Origin: 66-474 sp040255405
GTDB taxonomy: Bacteria > Pseudomonadota > Gammaproteobacteria > Xanthomonadales > Rhodanobacteraceae
DNA: 64,000 bases
Direction of reading: 5' to 3'
NCBI GenBank assembly: GCA_040255405.1
Contig: JBDZUX010000005.1
Span: 1 to 64,000 of the forward strand
Shown here: in pieces, positions 43,460 to 52,337 of the stretch
Numbering within the stretch: the stretch's first letter is position 1
How the letters are laid out: every line of letters starts with the position of its first letter
Notes under the pieces: model-generated
Told to the model about the DNA's origin: nothing
The model's database searches: none
The model's input: the letters and a program-made list of their open reading frames with translations, nothing else
Translations under genes and position numbers: made by a program

Positions 43460-44361
43460 ACGCCGTCGTCGCGGGCGCGCATGCACACGTCGATCCGAAC
43501 CGGATCGGCGTCGCCCTGCTGTTCTCACTGATGCTGCACGGCATCGTGATCCTCGGCGTCGGCTTTCATTTCGCGAAACCCGCGCCGAGCCTGCCGACGC
43601 TGGACGTCACGCTGATCAATACTTCCAATGCCGAGGCGCCGAACAAGGCGGACTTCCTGGCGCAAGCCGACAATGCCGGGGGTGGCAACAGCGACAAGGC
43701 GCATCGGCCGGGCGCGCCGGTTTCCGGACCGCTGCCGGTCACGCAGGCCGGCGCCGCGCCGGTCCCCATGCTGCCTTCGTCGCCGGCGCAGCAGGCTGCC
43801 AGCGGTCCGCACATCCTCACGACTACTGGGCGTGCGGACACCCACGTCGCCAGCGAGCGCAATACCCGCGACCAGCCGCAGCCCGACCGGCAAGTGTCCG
43901 CGCTTCCGGTGCCGCAGCGGATGGAAATGGCGCGGCTGGCGCAGGAAGTGCGCGATGAACAGGAAGCGTATGCGCGCCGCCCGCGCCGCAAGTACGTTTC
44001 CGCCAACACCCGGAGCGTCGCGTACGCGGCATACCAGGTGGCCTGGGTGCACCGCATCGAACGGATCGGCAACCTCAACTATCCCGATGCCGCGCGCCTG
44101 CGCCACCTGCACGGCGACCTGATCCTCACCGTGGTGCTGGCCCCCGACGGCCATGTGCGTGAAGTCACCGTCAACCAGAGCTCAGGGCACCGCGTGCTGG
44201 ACGACGCCGCGGTGCGCATCGTGCACCTGGCCGCGCCGTTCCCGCCGGTCCCCGTCGAGAAGGACGCCACCGGCCACCGCATCAACGAACTCGTGATCAC
44301 GCGCACATGGCAATTCCTGCCTGGTAATCATCTTCAGACACGCGCTGCCGAATCACGCTGA
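43456..44361 (+). CDS. TonB-family energy transducer
   Basis: This 301-aa protein has an N-terminal membrane helix (GVALLFSLMLHGIVILGVGF), a long disordered A/P/Q/R-rich periplasmic span, and a TonB C-terminal domain (YAAYQVAWVHRIERIGNLNYPDAARLRHLHGDLILTVVLAPDGHVREVTVNQSSGHRVLDDAAVRIVHLAAPF). TonB proteins pass proton-motive force to outer-membrane receptors. It starts with GTG overlapping the gshB stop. In this gene order it is often annotated as a second TonB with unknown receptors. Confidence 0.85.
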   Translation: MNAVVAGAHAHVDPNRIGVALLFSLMLHGIVILGVGFHFAKPAPSLPTLDVTLINTSNAEAPNKADFLAQADNAGGGNSDKAHRPGAPVSGPLPVTQAGAAPVPMLPSSPAQQAASGPHILTTTGRADTHVASERNTRDQPQPDRQVSALPVPQRMEMARLAQEVRDEQEAYARRPRRKYVSANTRSVAYAAYQVAWVHRIERIGNLNYPDAARLRHLHGDLILTVVLAPDGHVREVTVNQSSGHRVLDDAAVRIVHLAAPFPPVPVEKDATGHRINELVITRTWQFLPGNHLQTRAAESR

Positions 44362-44385
44362 CGTTCCGACCGGCGGCGCTACAAT
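44358..44385 (+). promoter_or_regulatory. candidate promoter giving a leaderless yqgE mRNA
   Basis: CTGACG (44358-44363) and TACAAT (44380-44385) are 16 nt apart. The ATG of yqgE starts 7 nt after the -10 box, so transcription would begin at or next to it. The -35 overlaps the stop of the tonB-like gene. Confidence 0.5.
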
Positions 44386-44391
44386 CGAGTC

Positions 44392-45072
44392 ATGGTCAAG
44401 TCCTCCGACAAAGATCCGAACGCGCGCAAGAAGTCCGACGCCACGGGCAAGCGGCCACCGGCGCCGCCGACTGGCGCGGCCGCGCCCTCCGGCGACCGGT
44501 TGGGTGCCGCCAATGCACAGGTGCTCACCGGCCATTTCCTCATCGCCATGCCGGGCATGGGCGACCCCAATTTCGCGCGCGGCATCACCTTCGTGTGCCA
44601 GCACAGCGAGGACGGTGCGATGGGCCTGGTGGTGAACCGCCTGTCCGATTACCGGCTGGGTGACGTCCTGCAGCAGATGCACATGCCCTGCGAGCGCGCC
44701 GAAGTGGCCGATGCGCCGGTGCTGGTCGGCGGCCCCGTGCAACCCGAGCGCGGTTTCGTGCTGCACGCCTCGGGCAAGCGCGAATGGGACTCCAGCTACC
44801 GGGTGAACGACGCGCTGACCGTCACCACTTCACGCGACATCCTGGCGGCGATGGCCGACGGCGACGGCCCCGACCGCGCGCTGGTGGCGCTCGGGTACGC
44901 CGGCTGGGGCGCGGGCCAACTCGAACAGGAACTGCGCGAGAATGCCTGGCTCACGGTTGGGGCCGACGAACGCATCCTGTTCGATATCGCGCTGGACGAA
45001 CGCTGGGGCGCCGCGGTGGCGCTGGTGGGCATCAACCCGGCGAATCTCACGTCCTATTCCGGACGTGCGTGA
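44392..45072 (+). CDS. yqgE: YqgE/AlgH family protein
   Basis: This 226-aa protein contains the YqgE/AlgH (DUF179) domain: LTGHFLIAMPGMGDPNFARGITFVCQHSEDGAMGLVVNRL, VLVGGPVQPERGFVLHAS, VALGYAGWGAGQLEQELRENAWLT and the C-terminal INPANLTSYSGRA. About 40 residues precede the domain and are basic and proline-rich. The family sits next to ruvX in many proteobacteria, and its molecular role is unsettled. Any ribosome binding site is absent, in keeping with the promoter position. Confidence 0.93.
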   Translation: MVKSSDKDPNARKKSDATGKRPPAPPTGAAAPSGDRLGAANAQVLTGHFLIAMPGMGDPNFARGITFVCQHSEDGAMGLVVNRLSDYRLGDVLQQMHMPCERAEVADAPVLVGGPVQPERGFVLHASGKREWDSSYRVNDALTVTTSRDILAAMADGDGPDRALVALGYAGWGAGQLEQELRENAWLTVGADERILFDIALDERWGAAVALVGINPANLTSYSGRA

Positions 45073-45148
45073 GGGTTTATTTGTGCGATCGTCCCTGATC
45101 GCTGCACTTGGCGGCGCACGAGCAAGCTGCAACGCTCCGACTTTGCAA

Positions 45149-45196
45149 ACACCAGAACGGCCATCCATGGCCTGACTTTCCACCACAGCGGCTCCG
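45149..45196 (-). repeat. 48-bp interspersed repeat, copy 2
   Basis: On the minus strand it reads CGGAGCCGCTGTGGTGGAAAG, a near-palindromic core AGGCCATGGATGGCC and GTTCTGGTGT, matching the copy at 40632-40679. It fills part of the 203-nt space between yqgE and ruvX; I see nothing else there. Confidence 0.7.
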
Positions 45197-45275
45197 CAGC
45201 GAGGGGCAATCGAATGGTGCTTCCCGGCCCAACGGCTGCCGACATCATCCTCCGCCCTCCCTGTTTATCCATGCC

Positions 45276-45698
45276 ATGACTGGTTGTGTACTGGGCTTCG
45301 ACTATGGCGCACGCCGGATCGGCGTCGCCAGCGGCAACCGCATCAGCCAATCCGCGCGGCCCTTGCCGGCCCTCCTTGCGCAGAAGGGCCAACCCGATTG
45401 GACGCGCTTCGACGCGCTGCTGTCCGAATGGCGGCCCGACGCGCTGGTGGTGGGCCTGCCGTTGACGCTGGATGGCGGCGAACAGGCGATCACGCGCGGT
45501 GCGCGCGCGTTTGCCGCTGCGCTGGGCACGCGCAGCGGGCTGCCGGTGCACCTGGTCGATGAACGGCATACCTCGCAGGAAGCCGCGCGCCGCTTCGCCG
45601 CGCAGCGCGCGGCCGGTTCGGTCCGCCGCCGCGACGCGGAAAACATCGATTCGCTGGCAGCCGCCGTTATCCTTGAGAGTTGGCTGACCCAGACGTGA
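45276..45698 (+). CDS. ruvX: Holliday junction resolvase-like YqgF/RuvX
   Basis: This 140-aa protein has the RNase H fold of the YqgF family: VLGFDYGARRIGVASGNRI, ALVVGLPLTLDGGEQ, GLPVHLVDERHTSQEAARRF, and DAENIDSLAAAVILESWL. The family processes 16S rRNA 5' ends and is also named as a putative resolvase. I chose ATG at 45276; an ATG 5 nt upstream leads to a two-codon frame. No strong ribosome binding site is visible. Confidence 0.94.
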   Translation: MTGCVLGFDYGARRIGVASGNRISQSARPLPALLAQKGQPDWTRFDALLSEWRPDALVVGLPLTLDGGEQAITRGARAFAAALGTRSGLPVHLVDERHTSQEAARRFAAQRAAGSVRRRDAENIDSLAAAVILESWLTQT

Positions 45699-45719
45699 GT
45701 AACCGGGGTCAGAATAACT

Positions 45720-45794
45720 GGGGTCAGAGTGCACTTTTCGGCGCCGATTTCCGCGGGGGCAACACACATCCACCGAAAAGTGCACTCTGACCCC
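45720..45794. repeat. 22-bp perfect inverted repeat of the GGGGTCAGAGT family
   Basis: The arms are 45720-45741 and 45773-45794 and are exact reverse complements. The core reads GGGGTCAGAGTGCACTTTT. The loop is 31 nt. GGGGTCAGAATAACT just before it (from 45704) is a partial extra end, and CAGACCCC follows twice. It separates ruvX and pyrB. Confidence 0.85.
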
Positions 45795-45871
45795 TCGCCA
45801 GACCCCTCGCCAGACCCCATACCACCGATTCGGCAAAGCAGCGGTCAAGGACGATCGCAAAAAGGAACTCC

Positions 45872-46783
45872 ATGCGCCACCTGCTGACCCTCGAAAATCT
45901 CGATCGCGCCACGATCATGCGCCTGCTCGACCGCGCCGAGCGCTATCGCGCGGACGGCGCGCCACGCGACCTGCTCACCGGCCGCACCGTACTGACCCTG
46001 TTTTTCGAACCCTCCACGCGCACGCGCACGTCCTTCGTCCTCGCCGCCAAGCGCCTCGGTGCCGACAACGTCAATTTCGACCTGTCGCGCTCGTCCACCA
46101 GCAAGGGCGAAAGCCTGCTCGACACGTTGCACACGCTGGAAGCGATGGGTCTCGACGCGCTGGTGGTACGGCACAACGAGAACGGCATGCCGGCGTACCT
46201 GGCCGAACACGCCCGCAGTCAGGTCGCCGTGATCAATGCCGGCGACGGCACCCACGCGCATCCCACCCAGGGGCTGCTCGATGCGCTGACGATTCGGCAA
46301 CGACGACCCGATTTCGAAAACCTCCGCATCGTGATCTGCGGCGACATCCGCCACTCGCGGGTGGCGCGTTCCGATGCGCAGGCGCTGCACGCCTTGGGTG
46401 TCCGCGACATCCACCTGTGCGCACCGCGCGCGATGCTGCCCGACTCGCTGCGGGAATTTCCCGGCTGCGGAACGACGGAAGATTTCGACATGGCGCTTGC
46501 CGGCGCCGACGTGGTGATCATGTTGCGCATCCAGAAGGAACGCATGGCCGACGCCCAGTTTCCCGACGCAGCCGACTACCACGCCCATTACGGGCTGGAC
46601 ACGCGCCGCCTTGCGTTGGCCAAACCCGAGTGCCAGGTGCTGCATCCCGGCCCCATCAACCGTGGCGTCGAAATCGCACCCGAGGTCGCCGATGGCCCGC
46701 GATCGCGGATCCTGGACCAGGTCGCCAATGGCGTCGCCACGCGCATGGCCGTGCTGGCGGAGCTGCTCGCGACACCGGCATAA
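45872..46783 (+). CDS. pyrB: aspartate carbamoyltransferase catalytic subunit
   Basis: This 303-aa enzyme joins carbamoyl phosphate and aspartate in pyrimidine synthesis. The carbamoyl-phosphate loop FFEPSTRTRTSF, the second site SSTSKGESLLDTLHTLEAMG, NAGDGTHAHPTQGLLDALTI and HPGPINRGVEI are diagnostic. AAGGA precedes the ATG. No pyrR or pyrC follows, unlike the Pseudomonas arrangement. Confidence 0.97.
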   Translation: MRHLLTLENLDRATIMRLLDRAERYRADGAPRDLLTGRTVLTLFFEPSTRTRTSFVLAAKRLGADNVNFDLSRSSTSKGESLLDTLHTLEAMGLDALVVRHNENGMPAYLAEHARSQVAVINAGDGTHAHPTQGLLDALTIRQRRPDFENLRIVICGDIRHSRVARSDAQALHALGVRDIHLCAPRAMLPDSLREFPGCGTTEDFDMALAGADVVIMLRIQKERMADAQFPDAADYHAHYGLDTRRLALAKPECQVLHPGPINRGVEIAPEVADGPRSRILDQVANGVATRMAVLAELLATPA

Positions 46784-46819
46784 TCGGGCGCTGCTCACCG
46801 GGGAACAAGGAGAAAGTCC

Positions 46820-48499
46820 ATGCGTCCTGCCTTGCGCCACGCAGCCCTTGCGGCTGCCTGTGTTGTCGCCCTCGCGCTCGCGGGTTGCGGCAAGCACGTC
46901 GCGCCCGATGCGCCGATGACCTTCGCGCCCGCGGACACGCCGTACCTGTTCGCCAATTTCAAGGGCACCCCGGAAGACGTCGCCACCGCCTGGGGGCAGG
47001 CCAACGATGCCGTGATCGCCGCGCGCATCCAGCAGCTCGGGAAGGTGGCCGAAACGATTGGCCAGAAGAATCCGGATGTCGCGAAGATCCTCGACGCGAT
47101 CCAGGCCGAACTCGCGAACGTGCATTCCAGCAAGGAACTGGCGCAAGCGGTCGGCTTCTCGCAATCCTCGCTGTACGCGTTCTACGGCATCGGCGACGTA
47201 CCGGTGGCGCGCATCGCAGTCGCCTCGCCGGACGCTTTCAAGGCGTTCTGGGCGCGGGTGGAAAAGCGCGCCGGCATCACCGCGCCGACCGCGACGCTGG
47301 ACAAGCAGACCTATTGGGTGCTGGGCGGCGCCGATGCCAAGGTGCACGTGCTCGTGGCCATCGAGGACAAGCAACTTGTCGCGACCCTCGCCCCGGCCAA
47401 TGCCAGCCCGGACATGCTCAAGCAATTGCTGGGCCTGGCCAAGCCGACCAGCAATGCCTCCGATCGCCTGTCCGGATTGAACAGCAAGCACGGCTACGGC
47501 GATTACGGCTCGGGGTATGTCGACCTGCCGAAGCTGTTCGCCAATCTCTACGACGGCAAGGACGCCATCACCCAGGAATTCGCCCGGGACGTGGGCGGTG
47601 CGCTGGCCAACCCGGCGTGCGCAAGCGAGTTCGCGTCCATCGCCAACCAGGCCCCGCTGGTCAGCGCGGGATTCCAGACGTATTCGGCCAAGGACATCCG
47701 CGGCAGCCTCGACGTGAAGCTGTCGTCTTCGCTGCTCGGCGCGCTGACCGCGCTGAAACAACCCGTGCCGGGCATGGACGAAGCCTCGAGCGGCTCCATG
47801 TTCGACATGGTGATGGCCCTGCCGCTGCAGAAATGGCAGACGTTCATCAAGGGCCGCGCCGAAGCGGCCGCCGCCAGGACCTACCAGTGCCCGGCGCTGC
47901 AGTCGCTCAACAAGTTTGCCCAAACCGCCGCGAACCCGCCCGTGCAGATGCCGCCGGAAGCGGCTTCATTGCAGGGCTTCCGCGTGGTGCTGGACAAGTG
48001 GGAGGCGGGCCCGCAGATCGCCGGCCGCGCGCTGGTCGCCAGCTCCAATCCCGCCGAGCTGGTGCAGAAGATCCAGCAGACCATGCCGCAGTTCGCGCTG
48101 AAGTCCATCCCGCCCGACGGCAAACCGGTGGCGTTCGACCTGCCGCCGCGCCTGCAGGCGATGCTGGGCGGCAGCAACCAGGGCTGGATCGCGGCCGACG
48201 ACAAGGCGCTGGCGGTCGGCGTCGGCGAGGGTGAGGACGCCAGGCTCGGCGGCACGCTGAGTGCTTCCGGGGGCAACGGCGACAAGCTGCTGCGGATGCA
48301 CTTCGACGGCAAGATGTACGGCATCTTCGCAAGCTGGATCGGCCGCTTCGCCGCGATGGCACCTGCAGCCAGCCAGGCTCAGGTGCAACAGCAAATCGCG
48401 CTGTTCAACCAGATGGGCAAGATGGTCGAATCCGGCGACGTCGACGTGAAACTGGACAGCGACGGCCTGCACTTCGAGACGGACGTGAAGCACCGCTGA
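46820..48499 (+). CDS. lipoprotein of unknown function
   Basis: This 559-aa protein begins MRPALRHAALAAACVVALALAGCGK, a lipoprotein signal with LAGC. The mature part has the pattern ADTPYLFANFKGTPEDVATAWGQANDAVIAARIQQLGKVAETIGQ, several alternations of predicted helices and strands (YAFYGIGDVPVARIAVASPDAFKAFW), and ends DVDVKLDSDGLHFETDVKHR. The ribosome binding site AAGGAG is good. It follows pyrB by 36 nt but is unlikely to share its function. I recognise no domain with certainty. Confidence 0.85.
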   Translation: MRPALRHAALAAACVVALALAGCGKHVAPDAPMTFAPADTPYLFANFKGTPEDVATAWGQANDAVIAARIQQLGKVAETIGQKNPDVAKILDAIQAELANVHSSKELAQAVGFSQSSLYAFYGIGDVPVARIAVASPDAFKAFWARVEKRAGITAPTATLDKQTYWVLGGADAKVHVLVAIEDKQLVATLAPANASPDMLKQLLGLAKPTSNASDRLSGLNSKHGYGDYGSGYVDLPKLFANLYDGKDAITQEFARDVGGALANPACASEFASIANQAPLVSAGFQTYSAKDIRGSLDVKLSSSLLGALTALKQPVPGMDEASSGSMFDMVMALPLQKWQTFIKGRAEAAAARTYQCPALQSLNKFAQTAANPPVQMPPEAASLQGFRVVLDKWEAGPQIAGRALVASSNPAELVQKIQQTMPQFALKSIPPDGKPVAFDLPPRLQAMLGGSNQGWIAADDKALAVGVGEGEDARLGGTLSASGGNGDKLLRMHFDGKMYGIFASWIGRFAAMAPAASQAQVQQQIALFNQMGKMVESGDVDVKLDSDGLHFETDVKHR

Positions 48500-48530
48500 G
48501 ATGCGTCCAACGCATTCCACCGTTCCGTGA

Positions 48531-48565
48531 AACAAAAACCCGGGCCATGCGCCCGGGTTTTTGTT
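48531..48565. terminator. strong bidirectional intrinsic terminator
   Basis: AACAAAAACCCGGGC (48531-48545) and GCCCGGGTTTTTGTT (48551-48565) form a perfect 15-bp stem around a 5-nt loop. The T-run on either strand makes it work in both directions. It sits between the convergent lipoprotein and pilU genes. Confidence 0.95.
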
Positions 48566-48586
48566 GGCGGGCGTCGCGCGCAACCC

Positions 48587-49735
48587 TCAGAGCCGGTGGC
48601 CCTTCTCGGCCGTCTCCACCAGGTCCACATCGCCGAGGCCCTGCGACAGCGAGTGGGCATCGCCGCCCTGCGCCAGCTTGATGGCCAGCCGGACTTCGTT
48701 CGCCGAATCGGCGTAGCGCAGCGCATCCTCGTAACTGATGTGGCCGGCGTGGTACAGCTCGACCAGGTTCTGGTCGAAGGTGCACATGCCGAGGTTGGTG
48801 GACTGCTTCATCACGTCCTTGATCTTGTGGATCTCGCCCTTGCGGATGTAGTCCTGCACCAGCGGCGTGCCCAGCATCACTTCCATCGCCACGCGCCGGC
48901 CCTTGCCGTCGGGCGTGGGGATCAGTTGCTGCGCCACCACGCCCTTCAGGTTCAATGAGAGGTCCATGTAGAGCTGCTCGCGCACGTCCTCGGAGAAGAA
49001 GTGGATGATGCGCTCGAGCGCCTGGTTGGCGTTGTTGGCGTGCAAGGTGCACAGCACCAGGTGGCCGGTTTCGGAAAAGTGGATCGCGTATTCCATCGTC
49101 TCGCGGGTGCGCACCTCGCCGATCAGGATCACATCGGGCGCCTGGCGCAAGGTGTTCTTCAGCGCGTTCTCCCAACTGTCGGTGTCGATCCCGAGTTCGC
49201 GCTGGGTGATGATGCAGCCTTCGTGCTTGTGCACGTATTCGATCGGGTCTTCGATGGTGATGATGTGACCGGTCGAGTTCTGGTTGCGGTAGCCGACGAT
49301 CGAAGCCAGCGACGTCGACTTGCCCGCGCCGGTCGCGCCCACGAAGATCACGATACCGCGCTTGGTCATCGCGAGCTGCTTGACGATGGGCAGCAGGTTG
49401 AGTTCCTCGATGGTCGGGATCTTCGACTCGATCCGGCGCAGCACCATGCCCACGCAATTGCGCTGGTAAAAGCACGACACGCGGAACCGGCCGACACCCG
49501 CGACCCCGATCGCGAACTGGCATTCGTGGGTTTTTTCGAATTCTTCGCGCTGCAGCGGGTTCATCACGTTCAGCACCATGTCGCGCGCGTCCTGCGCTGA
49601 CAGCGGCGTCTGGGTGATCGGCACGATGCGGCCGTTGACCTTGATCGATGGCGCGACGCCGGCCGTGATGAAGAGGTCGGACGCCTTCTTGTGCACCATC
49701 AGCTTGAGGAAGGACGAGAAATCGACTGCGCTCAT
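48587..49735 (-). CDS. pilU: type IV pilus retraction ATPase paralogue PilU
   Basis: This 382-aa AAA-type ATPase of the PilT/VirB11 family has Walker A GATGAGKST, the Asp box IITIEDPIEYVHKHEG, Walker B VILIGEVRTRETME and the His box GHLVLCTLHANNANQALERI. The start FSSFLKLMVHKKASDLFITAGVAPSIKVNG and the C-terminal LAQGGDAHSL distinguish PilU from PilT. PilU assists PilT in pilus retraction. GGGAG lies upstream of the ATG. Confidence 0.95.
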   Translation of the reverse strand: MSAVDFSSFLKLMVHKKASDLFITAGVAPSIKVNGRIVPITQTPLSAQDARDMVLNVMNPLQREEFEKTHECQFAIGVAGVGRFRVSCFYQRNCVGMVLRRIESKIPTIEELNLLPIVKQLAMTKRGIVIFVGATGAGKSTSLASIVGYRNQNSTGHIITIEDPIEYVHKHEGCIITQRELGIDTDSWENALKNTLRQAPDVILIGEVRTRETMEYAIHFSETGHLVLCTLHANNANQALERIIHFFSEDVREQLYMDLSLNLKGVVAQQLIPTPDGKGRRVAMEVMLGTPLVQDYIRKGEIHKIKDVMKQSTNLGMCTFDQNLVELYHAGHISYEDALRYADSANEVRLAIKLAQGGDAHSLSQGLGDVDLVETAEKGHRL

Positions 49736-49828
49736 GGGTTGCTCCCGGGATCAGGGATCCTCCGGTCAAAAGCTGGACGCCGTATCATCGGCCATCCATG
49801 ACCTGCACGGCGTGGGTGCATCCTGCAC

Positions 49829-50866
49829 TCACTTGAATACCTCTTTCACCTTGGCGCGTGCCATCGCATCCTGGCGCGTCACCAGGCCGCGGCGCACCAG
49901 GTCCTGCAGGCACTGGTCCATGGTCTGCATGCCGAACTGCTGGCCGGTCTGGATCGACGAATACATCTGGGCGACCTTGTCCTCGCGGATCAGGTTCCGG
50001 ATCGCGGGGATGCCGACCATGATTTCCCATGCCGGGGTGCGGCCACCGCCGACCTTCTTCAGCAGCGTCTGGGTGATCACGGCGCGCAACGATTCCGACA
50101 GCATCGAGCGCACCATGGCCTTCTCGCCGGCCGGAAAGACGTCGATGATGCGGTCGATGGTCTTGGCCGCCGAATTGGTGTGCAACGTCGCGAACACCAG
50201 GTGTCCGGTTTCCGCGGCGGTCAGCGCGAGGCGGATGGTTTCGATGTCGCGCATTTCGCCGACCAGGATGTAATCCGGGTCTTCGCGCAATGCCGAACGC
50301 AGCGCCTCGTTGAAGCCGAGGGTGTCGCGGTGCACCTCGCGCTGGTTGATCACGCACTTCTGCGCGGTGTGCACGAATTCGATCGGGTCCTCGATGGAAA
50401 GGATGTGCCCGTAGTGGTTCTTGTTGACGTGGTCGACCATCGCGGCGAGCGTGGTGGACTTGCCCGAACCGGTCGGCCCGGTCACCAGGATCAGGCCCTG
50501 GGGCTGGTCGATCAGGTCCTTGAAGACCTTTGGCGTGCCGAGGTCTTCGAGCGTCCAGACTTCGGCCGGAATGGTGCGGAACACCGCGCCGGCGCCGCGG
50601 TTCTGGTTGAACGCGTTGACGCGGAAACGCGCGAGGCCGGGGATCTCGAACGAGAAGTCGACCTCGAGGAATTCTTCGTAATCGCGCCGCTGCTTGTCCG
50701 ACATGATGTCGTACACCAGCGCGTGCACCTGCTTGTGTTCGAGCGCCGGCAGGTTGATGCGGCGGATGTCGCCGTCCACGCGGATCATCGGCGGCAGCCC
50801 GGCCGACAAGTGCAGGTCCGAAGCCTTGTTCTTGACCGAAAAGGCCAGCAGTTCGGCGATATCCAT
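49829..50866 (-). CDS. pilT: type IV pilus retraction ATPase PilT
   Basis: This 345-aa ATPase has the N-terminal MDIAELLAFSVKNKASDLHLSAGLPPMIRVDG, Walker A GPTGSGKST, ILSIEDPIEFVH, the Walker B region YILVGEMRDIETIRLALTAAETGHLVFATLHTNSAAKTIDRI, and the retraction motif near AIRNLIREDKVAQMYSSIQTG. It depolymerises pili from the inner-membrane face. GGAGGGG precedes the ATG. pilU follows after 93 nt. Confidence 0.97.
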   Translation of the reverse strand: MDIAELLAFSVKNKASDLHLSAGLPPMIRVDGDIRRINLPALEHKQVHALVYDIMSDKQRRDYEEFLEVDFSFEIPGLARFRVNAFNQNRGAGAVFRTIPAEVWTLEDLGTPKVFKDLIDQPQGLILVTGPTGSGKSTTLAAMVDHVNKNHYGHILSIEDPIEFVHTAQKCVINQREVHRDTLGFNEALRSALREDPDYILVGEMRDIETIRLALTAAETGHLVFATLHTNSAAKTIDRIIDVFPAGEKAMVRSMLSESLRAVITQTLLKKVGGGRTPAWEIMVGIPAIRNLIREDKVAQMYSSIQTGQQFGMQTMDQCLQDLVRRGLVTRQDAMARAKVKEVFK

Positions 50867-51044
50867 GAACCCCCTCCAGGAAAGCGCGGTTCCGCCGGGC
50901 CACGCCAGGCAGTCGGCGTCACTGTGCCCGACGCCCACGCGTCGCGCAAGCTTCGTTCCAGCGTTGGCGGCGCTGCCCCGAGCGGCGCCGAGTATACGCC
51001 TTGACCCGCCCGGCAAAACGGGACGCAATCCAACGAATGCGGGA

Positions 51045-52337
51045 TCAACGCTCGGCCGGGATTTCGAAGTCCAGCGTAGCCACCGCGCCACGTTCCGCGC
51101 GCGGTGCCAGCGACACCCGCCAGCCATAGAGTTCGCACAGCCGACGCACGATGGCCAGGCCCAGCCCGGCACCCTTGACGGTTTCGCCCTCGCCGCGCAC
51201 ACCGCGCTCGAAGAGGTGTTCGGCGTCTTCGGCCTTGATGCCGGGTCCGGTGTCCTCGACCCGCACGCGGCCCGCCTGCACCCGCACCACGATCTCGCCT
51301 TCCTGGGTGTACTTGCAGGCGTTGCCGACCAGGTTGCCGAGCGCCACCGCCACCACCGAGGAGGGCGCCTCGACCATCACCTGCGCTTCGACTTCGGCGC
51401 GCAGCTCGATCGGCTTGCGGGCGACGCCGGGACGATGGGTGTCGATCACCTCGGCGACGACTTTCGCGACATCGGTGGTTTCGCCGTCGACGGGCCCCGA
51501 GCGCTCCGCGCGCGAAAGCAGCAGCAGCGCCTGGGTGAGTTCGGTCGCCTGCCGCACCGCGCGCTCGATGCGTTGCAACCGCGTGCGCAATTTTTCCGGC
51601 AGGTCCGGCGTCGCCACCAGCAACTCGGTGGTACTGGCAATCACCGCAAGCGGCGTACGCAGTTCGTGGCTGACATCGGAATTGAACTCGCGGTCGCGCT
51701 GGATCAGCGCGCTCTGGCGTTGCGCGTAGTCGTCCAGTGCGGCAGCGAGTTCGCCCACCTCGTCTTCGGCGAAGTGCGGGGCCAGTGGTTCCAGTTGGCG
51801 GCCGCTGCGGAATGCGCGCAGACGCTGCGCCAGTTCGGTGACAGGGCGCATCACCCGGTGCGACAGCCAGTAACCCACCGCCAGTGACAACAGGGTGAAC
51901 AGGATCACCGCAGCGACCAGCGCGGTGATCAACTGGCGCTTGCCGAGGTCTTCGCGGCTGATGTCGTAGGTGAGAAAGGCATCCAGGCCGTACTTGCGCA
52001 CCACCGCCAGCTTGTAGCGCTGCGGCATGCCATCGCTGCCGCCGCGCATGTCGTACACGCCGGGCGCGAGGCCCTGCCAGGCCAGCGGCGCCTGGTAAAC
52101 CGTGCGGTCGCTCCAGAACCACACCACGATCAGGTCCGAATGCGGCGGCTGTTCGGGATGCAGGTGCTTGTTTTCGACGGCCTGGCGAAGATCGGCCTCG
52201 AGGCTCTGGTCGATCAGCTGGTTCTCGACCTTCGCCCGCACGTACAGCGAAGCCACGGCGAACAGCGCGCTGAGGCCGAAGCCGAACAGCACGAAGGTAA
52301 CGATCAGCCGGAAGCGAAGCTTACGCCGGGACTGCAT
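51045..52337 (-). CDS. two-component sensor histidine kinase (ColS/VgrS-like)
   Basis: This 430-aa kinase has two membrane helices (LIVTFVLFGFGLSALFAVASLYV and LITALVAAVILFTLLSLAVGYWL), a periplasmic part of about 100 residues, HAMP, the phospho-acceptor His in FNSDVSHELRTPLAVI (about residue 224), and the ATPase boxes LGNLVGNACKYT, VEDTGPGI and GAGLGLAIVRRL. It overlaps its response regulator by 17 nt. The pair resembles ColRS/VgrSR of Xanthomonas, which sense iron or cation stress, but I infer that only from the regulator. Confidence 0.9.
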   Translation of the reverse strand: MQSRRKLRFRLIVTFVLFGFGLSALFAVASLYVRAKVENQLIDQSLEADLRQAVENKHLHPEQPPHSDLIVVWFWSDRTVYQAPLAWQGLAPGVYDMRGGSDGMPQRYKLAVVRKYGLDAFLTYDISREDLGKRQLITALVAAVILFTLLSLAVGYWLSHRVMRPVTELAQRLRAFRSGRQLEPLAPHFAEDEVGELAAALDDYAQRQSALIQRDREFNSDVSHELRTPLAVIASTTELLVATPDLPEKLRTRLQRIERAVRQATELTQALLLLSRAERSGPVDGETTDVAKVVAEVIDTHRPGVARKPIELRAEVEAQVMVEAPSSVVAVALGNLVGNACKYTQEGEIVVRVQAGRVRVEDTGPGIKAEDAEHLFERGVRGEGETVKGAGLGLAIVRRLCELYGWRVSLAPRAERGAVATLDFEIPAER

